From Glandiceps talaboti (lineage: Eukaryota > Hemichordata > Enteropneusta > Spengelidae), in contig NC_135570.1 in NCBI RefSeq assembly GCF_964340395.1, forward strand, positions 1,595,001 to 1,605,000: a stretch of DNA of 10,000 nt, given 5' to 3'. The notes beneath the pieces were generated by a model that was not told the origin of the DNA, searched no databases, and was given only the letters and a program-made list of their open reading frames with translations. Made by a program: the position numbers and the translations under genes. Shown in pieces: positions 1 to 8,035 of this stretch (its first letter is position 1; each line of letters opens with the position of its first letter).

Positions 1-112
1 CATCACTAAATAGAAATGCAAGAACATACTTGACTTGCACTCTTGTACAAAACAGTGATCATATATTGCTTTGTCAATTTCTTTGTCGAATTACATATTT
101 TTAAATACTTAG

Positions 113-428
113 ATATTATTCCCCAATATTATTCTACGTTCAGCCAAGGAAAATACCAGTGACCTAAGGGCCCTTGTCACTACGAGTCTCCAGACCCTTA
201 CGTCATGAGTGTTTTCCCGGACCGGTTGAATGAATGAAGAAAAATATTGGGGAATAATGTAATTATACCATCGCCAGTAATATTTTTTTAAAGGGAAAGT
301 AACGGCAATTTTCAACGTTTTGACCCATATTTCACTCACAGCAGAACCAATGACGTAGACGGGTGTTATCGTGTCATAGACGTTGTCGTGGTGTAGAGCG
401 ACTAGAGTATATAATCCATATTTTTGTT
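113..428 (-). mobile_element. Dispersed repeat, copy A (MITE-like, fold-back at one end)
   Basis: Read on the minus strand, this stretch aligns along nearly its whole length with 1641-1938 read on the plus strand. Shared blocks in order are aaaatatggattatata, a ctctac/ttctac-gccacgacaac block, gtctacgtca, a ggtgtaatta/ggtataatta block, atatttttcttc followed by tcaaccgg, actcatgac, taggtcact and ttccttggctga, ending in ttggggaataatatct against ttagggagtaatatct. An open frame of 110 codons crosses the copy and its peptide resembles that of copy B (shared YFSSF, RLVV and RSL blocks). I take this as a by-product of DNA-level relatedness, because the peptide matches no domain I know. No transposase is present, so the element would be non-autonomous. 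No target-site duplication could be fixed, so the ends are approximate. Confidence 0.72.
115..258. repeat. Imperfect fold-back inside dispersed repeat copy A
   Basis: The outer arms are a perfect 16-bp inverted repeat: attattccccaatatt at 115-130 and aatattggggaataat at 243-258. Self-complementarity continues inward imperfectly: ccaaggaaaataccagtgac followed by ctaaggg on the left matches the reverse complement of cccttacgtcatgagtg followed by ttttcccgg on the right. The loop centres near 185. The equivalent part of copy B (about 1790-1938) has a weaker version of the same fold-back. That places the structure in the ancestral element rather than in this locus alone. Confidence 0.7.
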
Positions 429-441
429 GAGCCTGGCTCAT

Positions 442-1640
442 GCAGACCTTATTAAAGAGATGCTATTTATATCAGTCGGTCCAAGTACAATCATGATAAA
501 TGTTAAAATGGAAGAATCACACTAGACTGATTCACCTAGATTAATAATTACTAACTATCACTAACATTGAAATAAATGTTTGAAAGATGCTGCTAAATTT
601 AAATAAATATCTGAAAATGGACCAAATCTCGAATGAAACCTTCTCAGTACAAATATTAGACATGATCCGCTATGTAGTTTCATTGTTTGCAGACATTCTT
701 AGTTTTTGTACGGAAAATATTATTCATCCACATCGAGAAAATACTTCTTTCCCACTGTTGCTTTATTCTTGTCACGATCCCATTTCTAAGAGACATCGTT
801 CCATCACTGCATATCTGTCTGTTGCTACCGATATTTCATACTCAATCTCACCAGCCTTAAACGACTTAGGAATGGGTCTTTGTCTTAACCCCAGTAAAAC
901 AAATGTGTTTATAATTTAACGAGTTGATGGTGAGCTGTAACATGGGATGTGTCAGTGTCATGGAATGTTTTTTTTTGTCAGAAATATATGTAGTGTTAAC
1001 CTTCCAAATCATGATCCAGTATGAAGGAAGTCTAAAGTATCACCTTGATATGAATTGACACGTTCTTAGTCATATTTCCTTTCATTCATCTTATACAGGC
1101 TCCATCTTTTTTACATTTGCATATGTAGGGCACATTTCTACACGTCTACCTTGATAGTCTGTTGCACATTGAATTCCACACTTAATTAGACATAGTTTGA
1201 CGATACATTTGACTCAGAAAATAAACTTAATTAATCTCGTGTAAGTAATTTTCAAGTTTTGCAAACAATACTTTCTGTCGATAATTGGAAGGTTACACAA
1301 TTTTTTGATCATGATCACTTGCTTGTAGTATCGTTATCGATTGGGCAGGTCTTAACATCATATTCGAAAAATGACAAGATTTTAATACTTATAAAAACCA
1401 TGCCTTTTACTTTATGCCTTTGTTTGATTTTGCCACCGTCATTTGGAGAGGTTGGGATTTTAAATTCTGATTCATGTTAGTGGAACAGCGTAGCTTTCCA
1501 TCCTCGAACGAAAGGATTACGTCAGTAGGCTGTCGTAAAGAGGACTAAGGAGTTTACGACAATGAGTACACAGCAAATATCTGGCTAATTTCACCTTTTG
1601 AAGAATTAAATATTATACCAAGTAGAAGCCTTCTTTGAAC
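442..1640. other. AT-rich sequence with no recognised gene
   Basis: This stretch lies between the two copies of the dispersed repeat. It contains one 110-codon open frame on the plus strand (587-919) and a short frame beginning at a non-ATG codon (1259-1480). Neither shows a recognisable fold, signal peptide or low-complexity signature, except for the short reverse-transcriptase-like tail annotated separately. A small inverted repeat, gtcgtaaa at 1532-1539 and tttacgac at 1553-1560, could form a hairpin with a 13-base loop. I see no tRNA, splice-defined exon series or core promoter that I would defend. Confidence 0.6.
857..916 (+). pseudogene. Possible reverse-transcriptase fossil (very weak)
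   Basis: The C-terminal end of the 587-919 frame reads LNDLGMGLCLNPSKTNVFII. The segment GLCLNPSKT resembles the G-L-x-L-N-P-x-K-T block that follows the catalytic YxDD motif in many non-LTR retrotransposon reverse transcriptases, where it is usually followed by hydrophobic residues as here. The expected YxDD motif roughly 35 to 45 residues upstream is absent. A stop codon follows directly, and no other reverse-transcriptase motif is seen in neighbouring frames. Either this is a short, heavily decayed fragment or the match is chance; chance is the more likely reading. Confidence 0.13.
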
Positions 1641-1938
1641 AGAAAATATGGATTATATACCTTGGTCGTTCTACGCCACGACAACCGTGTCTACGTCACA
1701 GATTCTAAGGTGCTCTGAAAATAGGGGCGTTCCAAATCGCCATTATTTTTCCAAAATGTTTAATAAATTATGCTTGAGGTGGTGTAATTATATTACTGTC
1801 CGATATTTTTCTTCTTTCAACCGGAAGATACTCATGACATGTTTGTCACTACTCGTCTATCGACTCGTTGTGGCAAGGCCCTTTAGGTCACTCTTATTTC
1901 CTTGGCTGACCAAATAAATATATTAGGGAGTAATATCT
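1641..1938 (+). mobile_element. Dispersed repeat, copy B (opposite orientation to copy A)
   Basis: This is the second copy of the family described at 113-428, here on the plus strand. It starts at aaaatatggattatata and ends at gggagtaatatct. The two copies differ by many substitutions and several small indels, so they are old or belong to different subfamilies. An 89-codon open frame inside (1648-1917) gives a peptide related to that of copy A, with no known domain. The fold-back of copy A can be traced here as tactgtccgatatttttctt followed by tcaaccgg on one side, and ccttggctga followed by attagggagtaatatc on the other, but the arms have decayed further. Confidence 0.72.
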
Positions 1939-2900
1939 TATCCCATAACAACAGTAATGTTTCAATAAAAAATAACAGCTTCATACATTTAATTTGTAAC
2001 ATAAGTATTTAGTAGCATTATGGGATGTCTATATATCCTACAATTTCACACACAAGAACATTTTATTCACGAGCATGAATAAATTAAATTCGCGCACATG
2101 AATAATTTAGAGTTTCCGATAGAAAAAATAGAATGAATTTGTGAGTATGATAAAATAATATTTACCACATATAATGAAACGTGATTAAAGGAGTCATCCC
2201 AAACATAAACCAACACGATTAGGGGCCTATGACATACATTGATATGGGGTATGATTTTGATAATAGATAACCTTCCAATACATACGGACAGTGTCAGTCC
2301 ACACGTGCACATGATTCATCTCACGGGCAATAGCCTATTTATAAAATAACACGTAATTTGATTCCTGTCAACAGCAGTACTGTTTTAGTTCAAAAATATT
2401 AACATACGACACACGATGAACTGTAATGGTGATATCTGAATACTAATATAATACAGAAATTCTCATTTTTCAATAAAATGAGAGAGAGATGACAGAGTAG
2501 TGTTGTACTATTTGATAAATATTTGATGAGTGTCTACTCTTCAGACGATATGAATACACCAATGGAGAGTTGAAAAAATATCAACTATGCCCGATATGCA
2601 AATTGTCGGTGTAACCTTACAAATGCTGGAGATCGATCATCTGGAAAACATATTGTTGAGATAACATTCCACCGATATTATTTTGATGTATATCTCATGA
2701 CATGAGGTCTACCGAGTCTCCCATGCTGTGTAGGATCAACAACATTTAATTTATAGTCAGAACTCACTTCTATTTAACAGTATAGTTCATTCTGTGCCTT
2801 CAAATTCATTTCAATATTCATTTTCTATGCTCGATAGTCGAGTAATTTGAAAGATGTTCAGATCAAATAATATAAATAATGTCATTGTTTGAAATAGCTA

Positions 2901-2929
2901 ACAAAAATGGATTTTTTTCCCATTTTTGT
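2901..2929. repeat. Short perfect inverted repeat (10-bp arms)
   Basis: The sequence acaaaaatgg at 2901-2910 is repeated in inverted form as ccatttttgt at 2920-2929, separated by nine bases rich in T. It can form a compact hairpin. There is no adjacent gene for it to regulate, and at this base composition such a structure can arise by chance. Confidence 0.6.
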
Positions 2930-3912
2930 ATGGTCTAATACCTTAAAGTGAAGGCGAACAATAAATGGTGTCAGCTGTCACGCTTGATAAAATAATTTAA
3001 TTAGCAATTCAAAATCATCACTGACATTTTTGGGGCATGAGAGTATAATAAAGTTGTCTTAATGATCCATACTTCAATTAGGTGGAATAATAGGATAGTA
3101 AATTAAAGTCTAGTCCAGTACGTTTATCCTCACTCTTTAACCGAGGGACTTCTCCAAGGACACGTGAATTCATTTCATGTAAAAAAAATGGGTATTTTAG
3201 CTCCTAAAATGTAAACAGCTATTATTAGAAATATAAAGCGGCTTTCAAATTATGATCGGATGACATGGTATCCTTACATTAAAAGGATCAAATTCAAAAT
3301 CAAAGAGAAATGTATAAATCCAAATGTGAAAGATAATTTGAACTAACGTTATTCTTTCTGGTTATAAATTATACCTTGTTGATATACTTGACTAGTGAAG
3401 TCCTTTTTATCGTGAAGATTTAAAATATGGATTTTGATAGACTGGGTTTTATTGACAAACACAGCAAGTGATATGGACCTGACTCTAACACATATTGATT
3501 GCATTAATAACTATTTCATCTATTGCTTAGCACTGATAAATGCAACAATATAGTGTTCGATATTTGCACATATGGAATCTTACACAACTTTAGACTTAAA
3601 GATTTCTCATGAGATATAGATATGGTTTTTGAGAATCCATATAAGTACTTAGCTCCCTTTGTGATGTCATTTATGATTCATCGAGTTAATGAAGAGAAAA
3701 AAGTCACGATTGGTGCCTGACTAAACTAATTATTAATTTGAATATATTAGATGGATGATTTTATTTAACATTCAACGGAAGGTTTTGATAAATATTACCC
3801 CTGACTAAAATTATTTCAAGTTTTACACATCAGTAGTAGTGATGAATGATGAATAAATATGTCTGCCTCCTGTAACTTGTAAGACGTTTTTATGTATTCA
3901 ATTTTAGCTTGG

Positions 3913-3996
3913 ACCTACAGAGTCGAAAGCTATACAAATGAAGCAATGGATGGCCACGGGCGTGTTATGTACAAACGTATCCCCTACTCTGTAGGT
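3913..3996. repeat. Perfect 11-bp inverted repeat with 62-base spacer
   Basis: The sequence acctacagagt at 3913-3923 returns inverted as actctgtaggt at 3986-3996. The arms are mixed in composition, unlike most of the AT-rich chance hairpins nearby. The whole is only 84 bp, and homology does not extend clearly beyond the 11-bp arms. It may be the ends of a very short fold-back element or a coincidence. I could not identify flanking target duplications. Confidence 0.5.
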
Positions 3997-4129
3997 GTAT
4001 AATGAAAATATCTCCTCGAATACTAACGACCAATAGTATATAGAAACTCCTTCATAGTAGCATATAGTGGCTACGTAGATTTGTTAGCACTGTATCGATT
4101 ACATATTTACATAGACCAGTCCTACTTAA

Positions 4130-4143
4130 ATGGGTTTACCCAT
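4130..4143. repeat. Small perfect palindrome
   Basis: The sequence atgggt, two bases, acccat forms a 14-bp near-continuous palindrome. Wider but weaker pairing flanks it: cctactt near 4121 and aagtagg near 4186. No protein-binding site or gene context is evident. Confidence 0.45.
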
Positions 4144-4632
4144 ACATTACTATTTGTTTTACGTACAACTTTTCGTTTAAACTTGAAGTAGGTACACCTT
4201 TAATCTGTTTACCACTATTATGTCTAAGTAACAAAACAAACTTCGTGTGTGCAGAAGGCATTCAATAGGACCTTACTTAGCTCTCTTGCTTCTTTGACTA
4301 TGTGTACGTTTCTAGGCAAATTTAGATATATATATATAAGAACATGTGTATCCATTCAATGGAGACTTTCCAATTTGTTAATATATTGATAGCTTTCTTT
4401 AATCCTTTGTTTATATAGTAATAAGTATGTATTTGTTTTACCCTTATGACCTGTCTTTTTGAATTGTTACAACCCGTACGTACTACTCGTTAAAATGGTA
4501 CCCTTCCTAGTTTTACTAATAGCCCGGATGCTTGAAATCCAACTGTTACTATTGTTTCTACATCAACAATGAAAACAGCAGATTTATTATCTAAAACTGT
4601 GAATTTCAAATGTGGCAATATTGGTGGTTGTG

Positions 4633-4650
4633 ATATCTAATCTTAGATAT
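4633..4650. repeat. Small perfect inverted repeat (8-bp arms)
   Basis: The sequence atatctaa is followed after two bases by ttagatat. It is a short, AT-rich hairpin with no visible context, recorded only for completeness. Confidence 0.45.
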
Positions 4651-4720
4651 TTAGAAGGGTAACCGTGTTTGAAAAGTCTGGTACATCACTTTATTTATGA
4701 CCTTCACAATAATAACCGCT

Positions 4721-4777
4721 TGGCAACCATACAAGCGCATGGCAACCATATAAATGCATGGCAACCATATTTGTTGG
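4721..4777. repeat. Tandem repeat, 19-bp period, three copies
   Basis: The sequence tggcaaccat begins at 4721, 4740 and 4759, giving an exact 19-bp spacing. The first two units continue acaagcgca and ataaatgca, so the repeat includes spacer sequence as well as the core. The third unit decays after tggcaaccatat. Units differ by a few substitutions, so this is a small, aged minisatellite seed and not a recent duplication. Confidence 0.85.
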
Positions 4778-5634
4778 AAAGCTTGAGAATATGAATGAGT
4801 AAGTTAAAACGTTGGGACCATGTTGACGAAGATTTGTTTATGTAGAAACAATGTCAAAAATGCTTTAAAAAAATACGATTGATACACGATTAAGTGTTTA
4901 TTAAGATAGCATGATAGCATATTTCCCATAGTGCAACATTCAACATGGTGGCTTTGAAAGTTCTATATTCAGGATTACCTACTTCTATGACAGGCCAACT
5001 AAAATTCAAAACATTCTATAACAAGTGTTGCAAAGATGTGCTGATGTCGTAGATATCACATTTCATCGTCACAAAAACTAACAATGTTTCAATTTGTGAG
5101 TGACTTAAATGTCAACCTGGTTTATTCGAATCTAGAGGTAAAGTCTTGTTTAGACGACATTTCTATTATCAAGAAATAACTGGAGATCAAAACATCGTTG
5201 TCTTTTTTGTATTAACAGCTTGTAGTGAAATTCAATTCACTAGATAGAATGGACTTAATGGCGAATTGTCAATAAATGAGATAGGAACCATTCAATGATG
5301 ACATGACTTTGACGTCAAAAAAATAAATATTGGCCATCATGATCATATGAGTGATAATATTTATCTTGATGGTATGGGTGATATTAAGGAGCTAAGACTA
5401 TTGACAAACCATGTCCCAGACAGTAGAATATAGTACTACTTAGGGGGTATTATATGCTCTAATAAAAAAATCAACAATCAGCAGGAATTGCAAATTGCAG
5501 TCATTTCGAGGGAACCTTCGATAGAAATGGAAATCTTATTTATGAACGTTCACTATAACATAACAGACTACAGTAATCATTGAGGAAGAAGATCCTTTCC
5601 ATCTTATAAATTTGTATCAAATATCTCATAAATT
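4778..5634. other. AT-rich stretch with no gene recognised
   Basis: I see no supportable coding frame, RNA gene or transposon in this interval. An 8-bp tgacgtca palindrome at 5310-5317 matches the cAMP-response-element core, but with no neighbouring gene this is a bare sequence match. Short inverted pairs, such as ataaatatt at 5324 and aatatttat at 5357, are within what such AT-rich DNA produces by chance. Confidence 0.55.
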
Positions 5635-5995
5635 AAGGCCTAACAAAAAAAATGTGTGGTTCCAGTTACATTCGATTTTAGAATAGGTGGGGTAGGTAGA
5701 TTTTTTATTTTATTTCATTATATATTTTATATCATGTGTGAGTGTCTAGTTCAGATTTTCCATTATTTTCCAAATGGTCTCTGCGTTGTTTATTTCATCC
5801 TATCAGATGTAAAGCCGTTGCAGATTGTCTTTTTAATTTGATGTCTGTTTTCGCATCCACTATTTCTCGTGAGACTTCACAATTTTTGCGATTTTATTAT
5901 TTTGTTCTTGAATACGTAAAAAAGGTTTAGGGTTGGCAATAAAAAGATAGATGGGGTCGGGTAACTGGAACAAACAATTATTTTTTTAGGCCTAA
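5635..5995 (+). mobile_element. MITE-like element with aggcct-containing inverted ends
   Basis: The left end reads aaggcctaac, a run of A, then ggttccagttac. The right end, read inverted, gives taggcctaaaaaaa followed shortly by gttccagttaccc. These are imperfect terminal inverted repeats of about 35 bp, enclosing about 360 bp of AT-rich sequence. Open frames at 5656-5841 and 5742-5930 are short, overlap each other and encode no transposase motif, so any mobility would depend on an enzyme encoded elsewhere. I could not choose a target-site duplication, because both ends sit in TTAA/TTA-like context. The left ~250 bp is matched in reverse by 6121-6378. Confidence 0.62.
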
Positions 5996-6120
5996 ATTAA
6001 ACAACGAATAGAGAATGGAAATAAACGCAATGGTTGTAAAATCCAATAATTCAATTACTGACAAATCTACCATTGAAAGATCTAGATATTAAGCTACAGA
6101 GTTTAATTTAACACTTTAAC

Positions 6121-6378
6121 TACAAATCGTGAAATCTCGCGAGAAATAGTGGATGCGGAAACTGACATCAACTTAAAAAGACAATTATATAAAAGTGTTC
6201 TTCCAATCTGTAATGGCTGTGCATCTGATGGGAAGAAATAAACAACACAGAGACCATTTGAAAAACCTAAACTAGGCACTCACATATGAAAAAAATATAT
6301 AGTAAAATAAAATAAAAAATCTACCTACCCCACCTATTCTAAAATTGAGCGTAATTGGAACCACACATTAGGCCTAAA
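6121..6378 (-). mobile_element. Partial second copy of the same MITE-like family, inverted
   Basis: Read on the minus strand this matches 5635-5889: the aggcct end, tgtgtggttcca, gattttattctaa-type sequence leading to ataggtggggtaggtagatt, then caaatggtctctg, gcatccactatttctcg and gag followed by ttcac. Similarity by eye is well above four fifths over about 250 bp. The copy lacks the A run next to the aggcct end. It carries about 20 extra bases (around 6183-6203) and lacks a short block present in the left copy near 5760-5770. It stops near 6121, before the portion corresponding to 5890-5995, so it is truncated or of a shorter subfamily. It lies head-to-head against the first copy. Confidence 0.68.
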
Positions 6379-6545
6379 TGGTATGGCCATGACGTGAAAC
6401 ACTTAAATTCACCAGTATGGATTGGATGATGGACTTAGCACACGCGGTGGTGATATACACTCTATACTCAACTACATTATAAACATATATTAGTAACATT
6501 AATATTTGATAGATTTAATTCTGGCTCCTCCAAACAGTAAGACAA

Positions 6546-6560
6546 TGCATGTGGCATGCA
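6546..6560. repeat. Small palindrome next to the large palindromic element
   Basis: The sequence tgcatg tgg catgca is a perfect 6+6 inverted repeat around three bases. It lies just outside the left edge of the large palindrome and has no counterpart on the right edge, so it is probably not part of that element. Confidence 0.4.
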
Positions 6561-6568
6561 GAAAAAAC

Positions 6569-6801
6569 ACTGCCATGGGTTATATTGAACACATATTGCC
6601 TGGCCATGAGGGCTATAGCACCCGTTTATTACACCCGAGGGACTGTGAGTTACCAGAATCACATGCTATTTCCCGAGGCCAAAGGCCGAGGGAAATAGCA
6701 TGTGATTCTGGTAACTCACAGTCACGAGGGGGTAATGAACGGGTGCTATAGCCCGAATATAGGCCAGGCAATATGTGTTTTATAATATACCTCATGCTGT
6801 G
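6569..6801. mobile_element. Near-perfect palindromic element (fold-back MITE type)
   Basis: Almost the whole stretch is one inverted repeat centred on base 6682, at ggcc-aaa-ggcc. The inner arms run from gggctatagcacccgtt (6610) to ctatttccc on the left and mirror at 6690-6754, with only scattered mismatches. The two bases flanking the ggcc core differ between arms, as does the gaggg/gtg block further out. The outer arms, acacatattgcctggcc and its mirror ggccaggcaatatgtg, continue the symmetry after a small indel. A still looser match reaches ccatgggttatatt on the left and aatatacctcatg on the right. Two open frames, one per strand, read through it and give nearly the same peptide, purely because of the palindrome. 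No transposase is encoded, so it is a non-autonomous fold-back element. Confidence 0.8.
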
Positions 6802-6865
6802 AACTCGCGGTGGCAGACGACATCGTCAGAAGCTCCCATTTTGACCTGCTGTGAACGCGCGGTGG
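6795..6865. repeat. Direct repeat of 19 bp, two copies 52 bp apart
   Basis: The sequences tgctgtgaactcgcggtgg at 6795-6813 and tgctgtgaacgcgcggtgg at 6847-6865 differ at one base. The core cgcggtgg also occurs at 6443-6450 on the far side of the large palindrome. The first copy overlaps the right edge of the palindromic element, so the second may be the edge of another, mostly lost, related element. Confidence 0.75.
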
Positions 6866-6875
6866 TCACGTGACC
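6864..6875. promoter_or_regulatory. Palindromic CACGTG E-box match
   Basis: The sequence ggtcacgtgacc is a perfect 12-bp palindrome containing the canonical bHLH E-box CACGTG. A second CACGTG lies at 6932-6937. Sites of this kind bind Myc/Max/USF-type factors in animals, but no gene start is visible nearby, so a regulatory function is only possible. Confidence 0.2.
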
Positions 6876-6891
6876 ATGTAAAAATTGATGG

Positions 6892-6916
6892 GACTATTTC
6901 CCCAAGGGAAGTAGTC
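6892..6916. repeat. Hairpin, 11-bp arms, possibly a relic of the palindromic family
   Basis: The sequence gactatttccc pairs with gggaagtagtc across three bases, with one mismatch that would be a G-U wobble in RNA. The ctatttccc arm is the same motif found next to the core of the large palindrome at 6665-6673. It could therefore be a miniature or decayed relative of that element. Confidence 0.55.
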
Positions 6917-6993
6917 ATTCTATTTTCCTATCACGTGACTGATTCTAGCGAATCATGGCACAGCATTATCACTAGGTATATTATAAAGCTAGC

Positions 6994-7055
6994 TAGAGTG
7001 GCTAACTGACAGTGTGATAAATGTTAGACTGGCTAACTGACAGACTGATAAATGG
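6994..7055. repeat. Tandem duplication, 31-bp period, two copies
   Basis: The block tggctaactgacag occurs at 6999 and 7030, followed in both by tgataaatg after a few differing bases. The copies are close but not identical, so this is an older local duplication. Confidence 0.8.
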
Positions 7056-7614
7056 ACGACACATTTTAGATAGCTCTACACACGCAAACTGAAGACTCCG
7101 CGTATAGATACGATTGGAGATCACTTTATCGACGATTGACTCTAACCTCTGTCGTGTATGTCAAATTTGAATCCATTACTGTAACACTCTTTGACTGGTG
7201 TCTTCATAAATGTAGAAAAAACACTTTGCAAACGTTTGTGTGTGGATAAATCACATGGTTTTTCAGTGTACATTTATCGAGTTTTTGTCCATTGTCCTGA
7301 TTCCCAGTAAGATTAACAGTAAGAGTAAAGAGAAAATACCACTTTAATGACAGCAAAGTCACGAAATCGACGTTACCAGTAGCAAAACATCATTAAGCAA
7401 GTACACTGATATAAAAAAAGGCTTAAACTAGACATTACTAGACATTACTAGACATTACGAGGTGAAAAATGGTTAAAAAGAGTATGAAGGGGACCAGAGA
7501 AAGGAAAGATTAAAATAAGTGCGGTAAATATATATAGAGTATATTCGTAAATATCAGATATATTATTCAGGGCTTAACAAAACTATATAATACACGCGCA
7601 TTCAAAACTTATGT
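7056..7614. other. AT-rich stretch with no gene recognised
   Basis: I find no coding frame or RNA gene here. It holds the 10-bp tandem repeat annotated separately and a 10-bp palindrome caaacgtttg at 7229-7238. The approach to the microsatellite region shows scattered tatata runs near 7528 and 7556. Confidence 0.55.
7428..7458. repeat. Tandem repeat, 10-bp unit, three copies
   Basis: The unit ctagacatta is present three times without change. The lack of differences suggests a recent slippage event. Confidence 0.88.
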
Positions 7615-7675
7615 GGGGGGGGGGGGTGGCCATGGGTATGTCTGTGTTTCTGTGTGTCTATCTGTCTGTCTTTAA
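7615..7675. repeat. G12 run followed by a TCTG/TGTC-rich simple repeat
   Basis: Twelve consecutive G bases at 7615-7626 are followed, after gtggccatgg-like sequence, by an imperfect tgtctgtgtttctgtgtgtc and tatctgtctgtct tract up to about 7671. This is ordinary slippage-prone simple sequence. The G run is also a likely spot for sequencing length error. Confidence 0.75.
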
Positions 7676-7753
7676 ACTCAGAGGTTTTACGAAATGCCGG
7701 CAACTACTTGAGCTCGTTAAGGTCAATATCTTATAAAATGTTGCCATACTACC

Positions 7754-8035
<282 letters not shown>

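Larger units (their letters stand above)
1939..4720. other. Long AT-rich stretch with no gene recognised
   Basis: Almost 2.8 kb in which neither strand holds an open frame I would call coding; the longest is an 81-codon minus-strand frame at 2067-2312 with no recognisable motif. The contents I can point to are isolated short inverted repeats, listed separately, and a short (TA) run near 4327-4338. Base composition stays similar throughout and I see no break suggesting a recent insertion. It could be intron or intergenic DNA; nothing here decides which. Confidence 0.6.
5635..6378. repeat. Large inverted repeat, ~250-bp arms
   Basis: The arms are 5635-5889 and 6121-6378, with about 230 bp between them. 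It arises from two facing copies of one MITE-like family, annotated individually. A transcript across the region could fold into a long imperfect double-stranded stem, with a bulge where the right arm has ~20 extra bases. Confidence 0.75.

Noticed and set aside
109-441. 110-codon minus-strand frame as a gene
   Set aside because: It coincides with a dispersed repeat copy; the peptide similarity to 1648-1917 follows from DNA relatedness and no known domain is present.
2901-2929. Hairpin with T run as an intrinsic terminator
   Set aside because: The stem is AT-rich, the T run is in the loop instead of after the stem, and the window is eukaryotic.
5310-5317. tgacgtca as a functional cAMP-response element
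   Set aside because: A single 8-bp match with no promoter or gene nearby is expected by chance at low frequency, and nothing supports function.
5656-5930. Two overlapping plus-strand frames of about 60 codons
   Set aside because: Both lie within the MITE-like element, are short and hydrophobic from T-rich sequence, and are not preserved as frames in the inverted copy.
6506-6751. Two overlapping frames on opposite strands with nearly the same peptide
   Set aside because: The identity is forced by the palindromic DNA; the peptide has no catalytic or structural motif and changes with the repeat, so it is not a gene.
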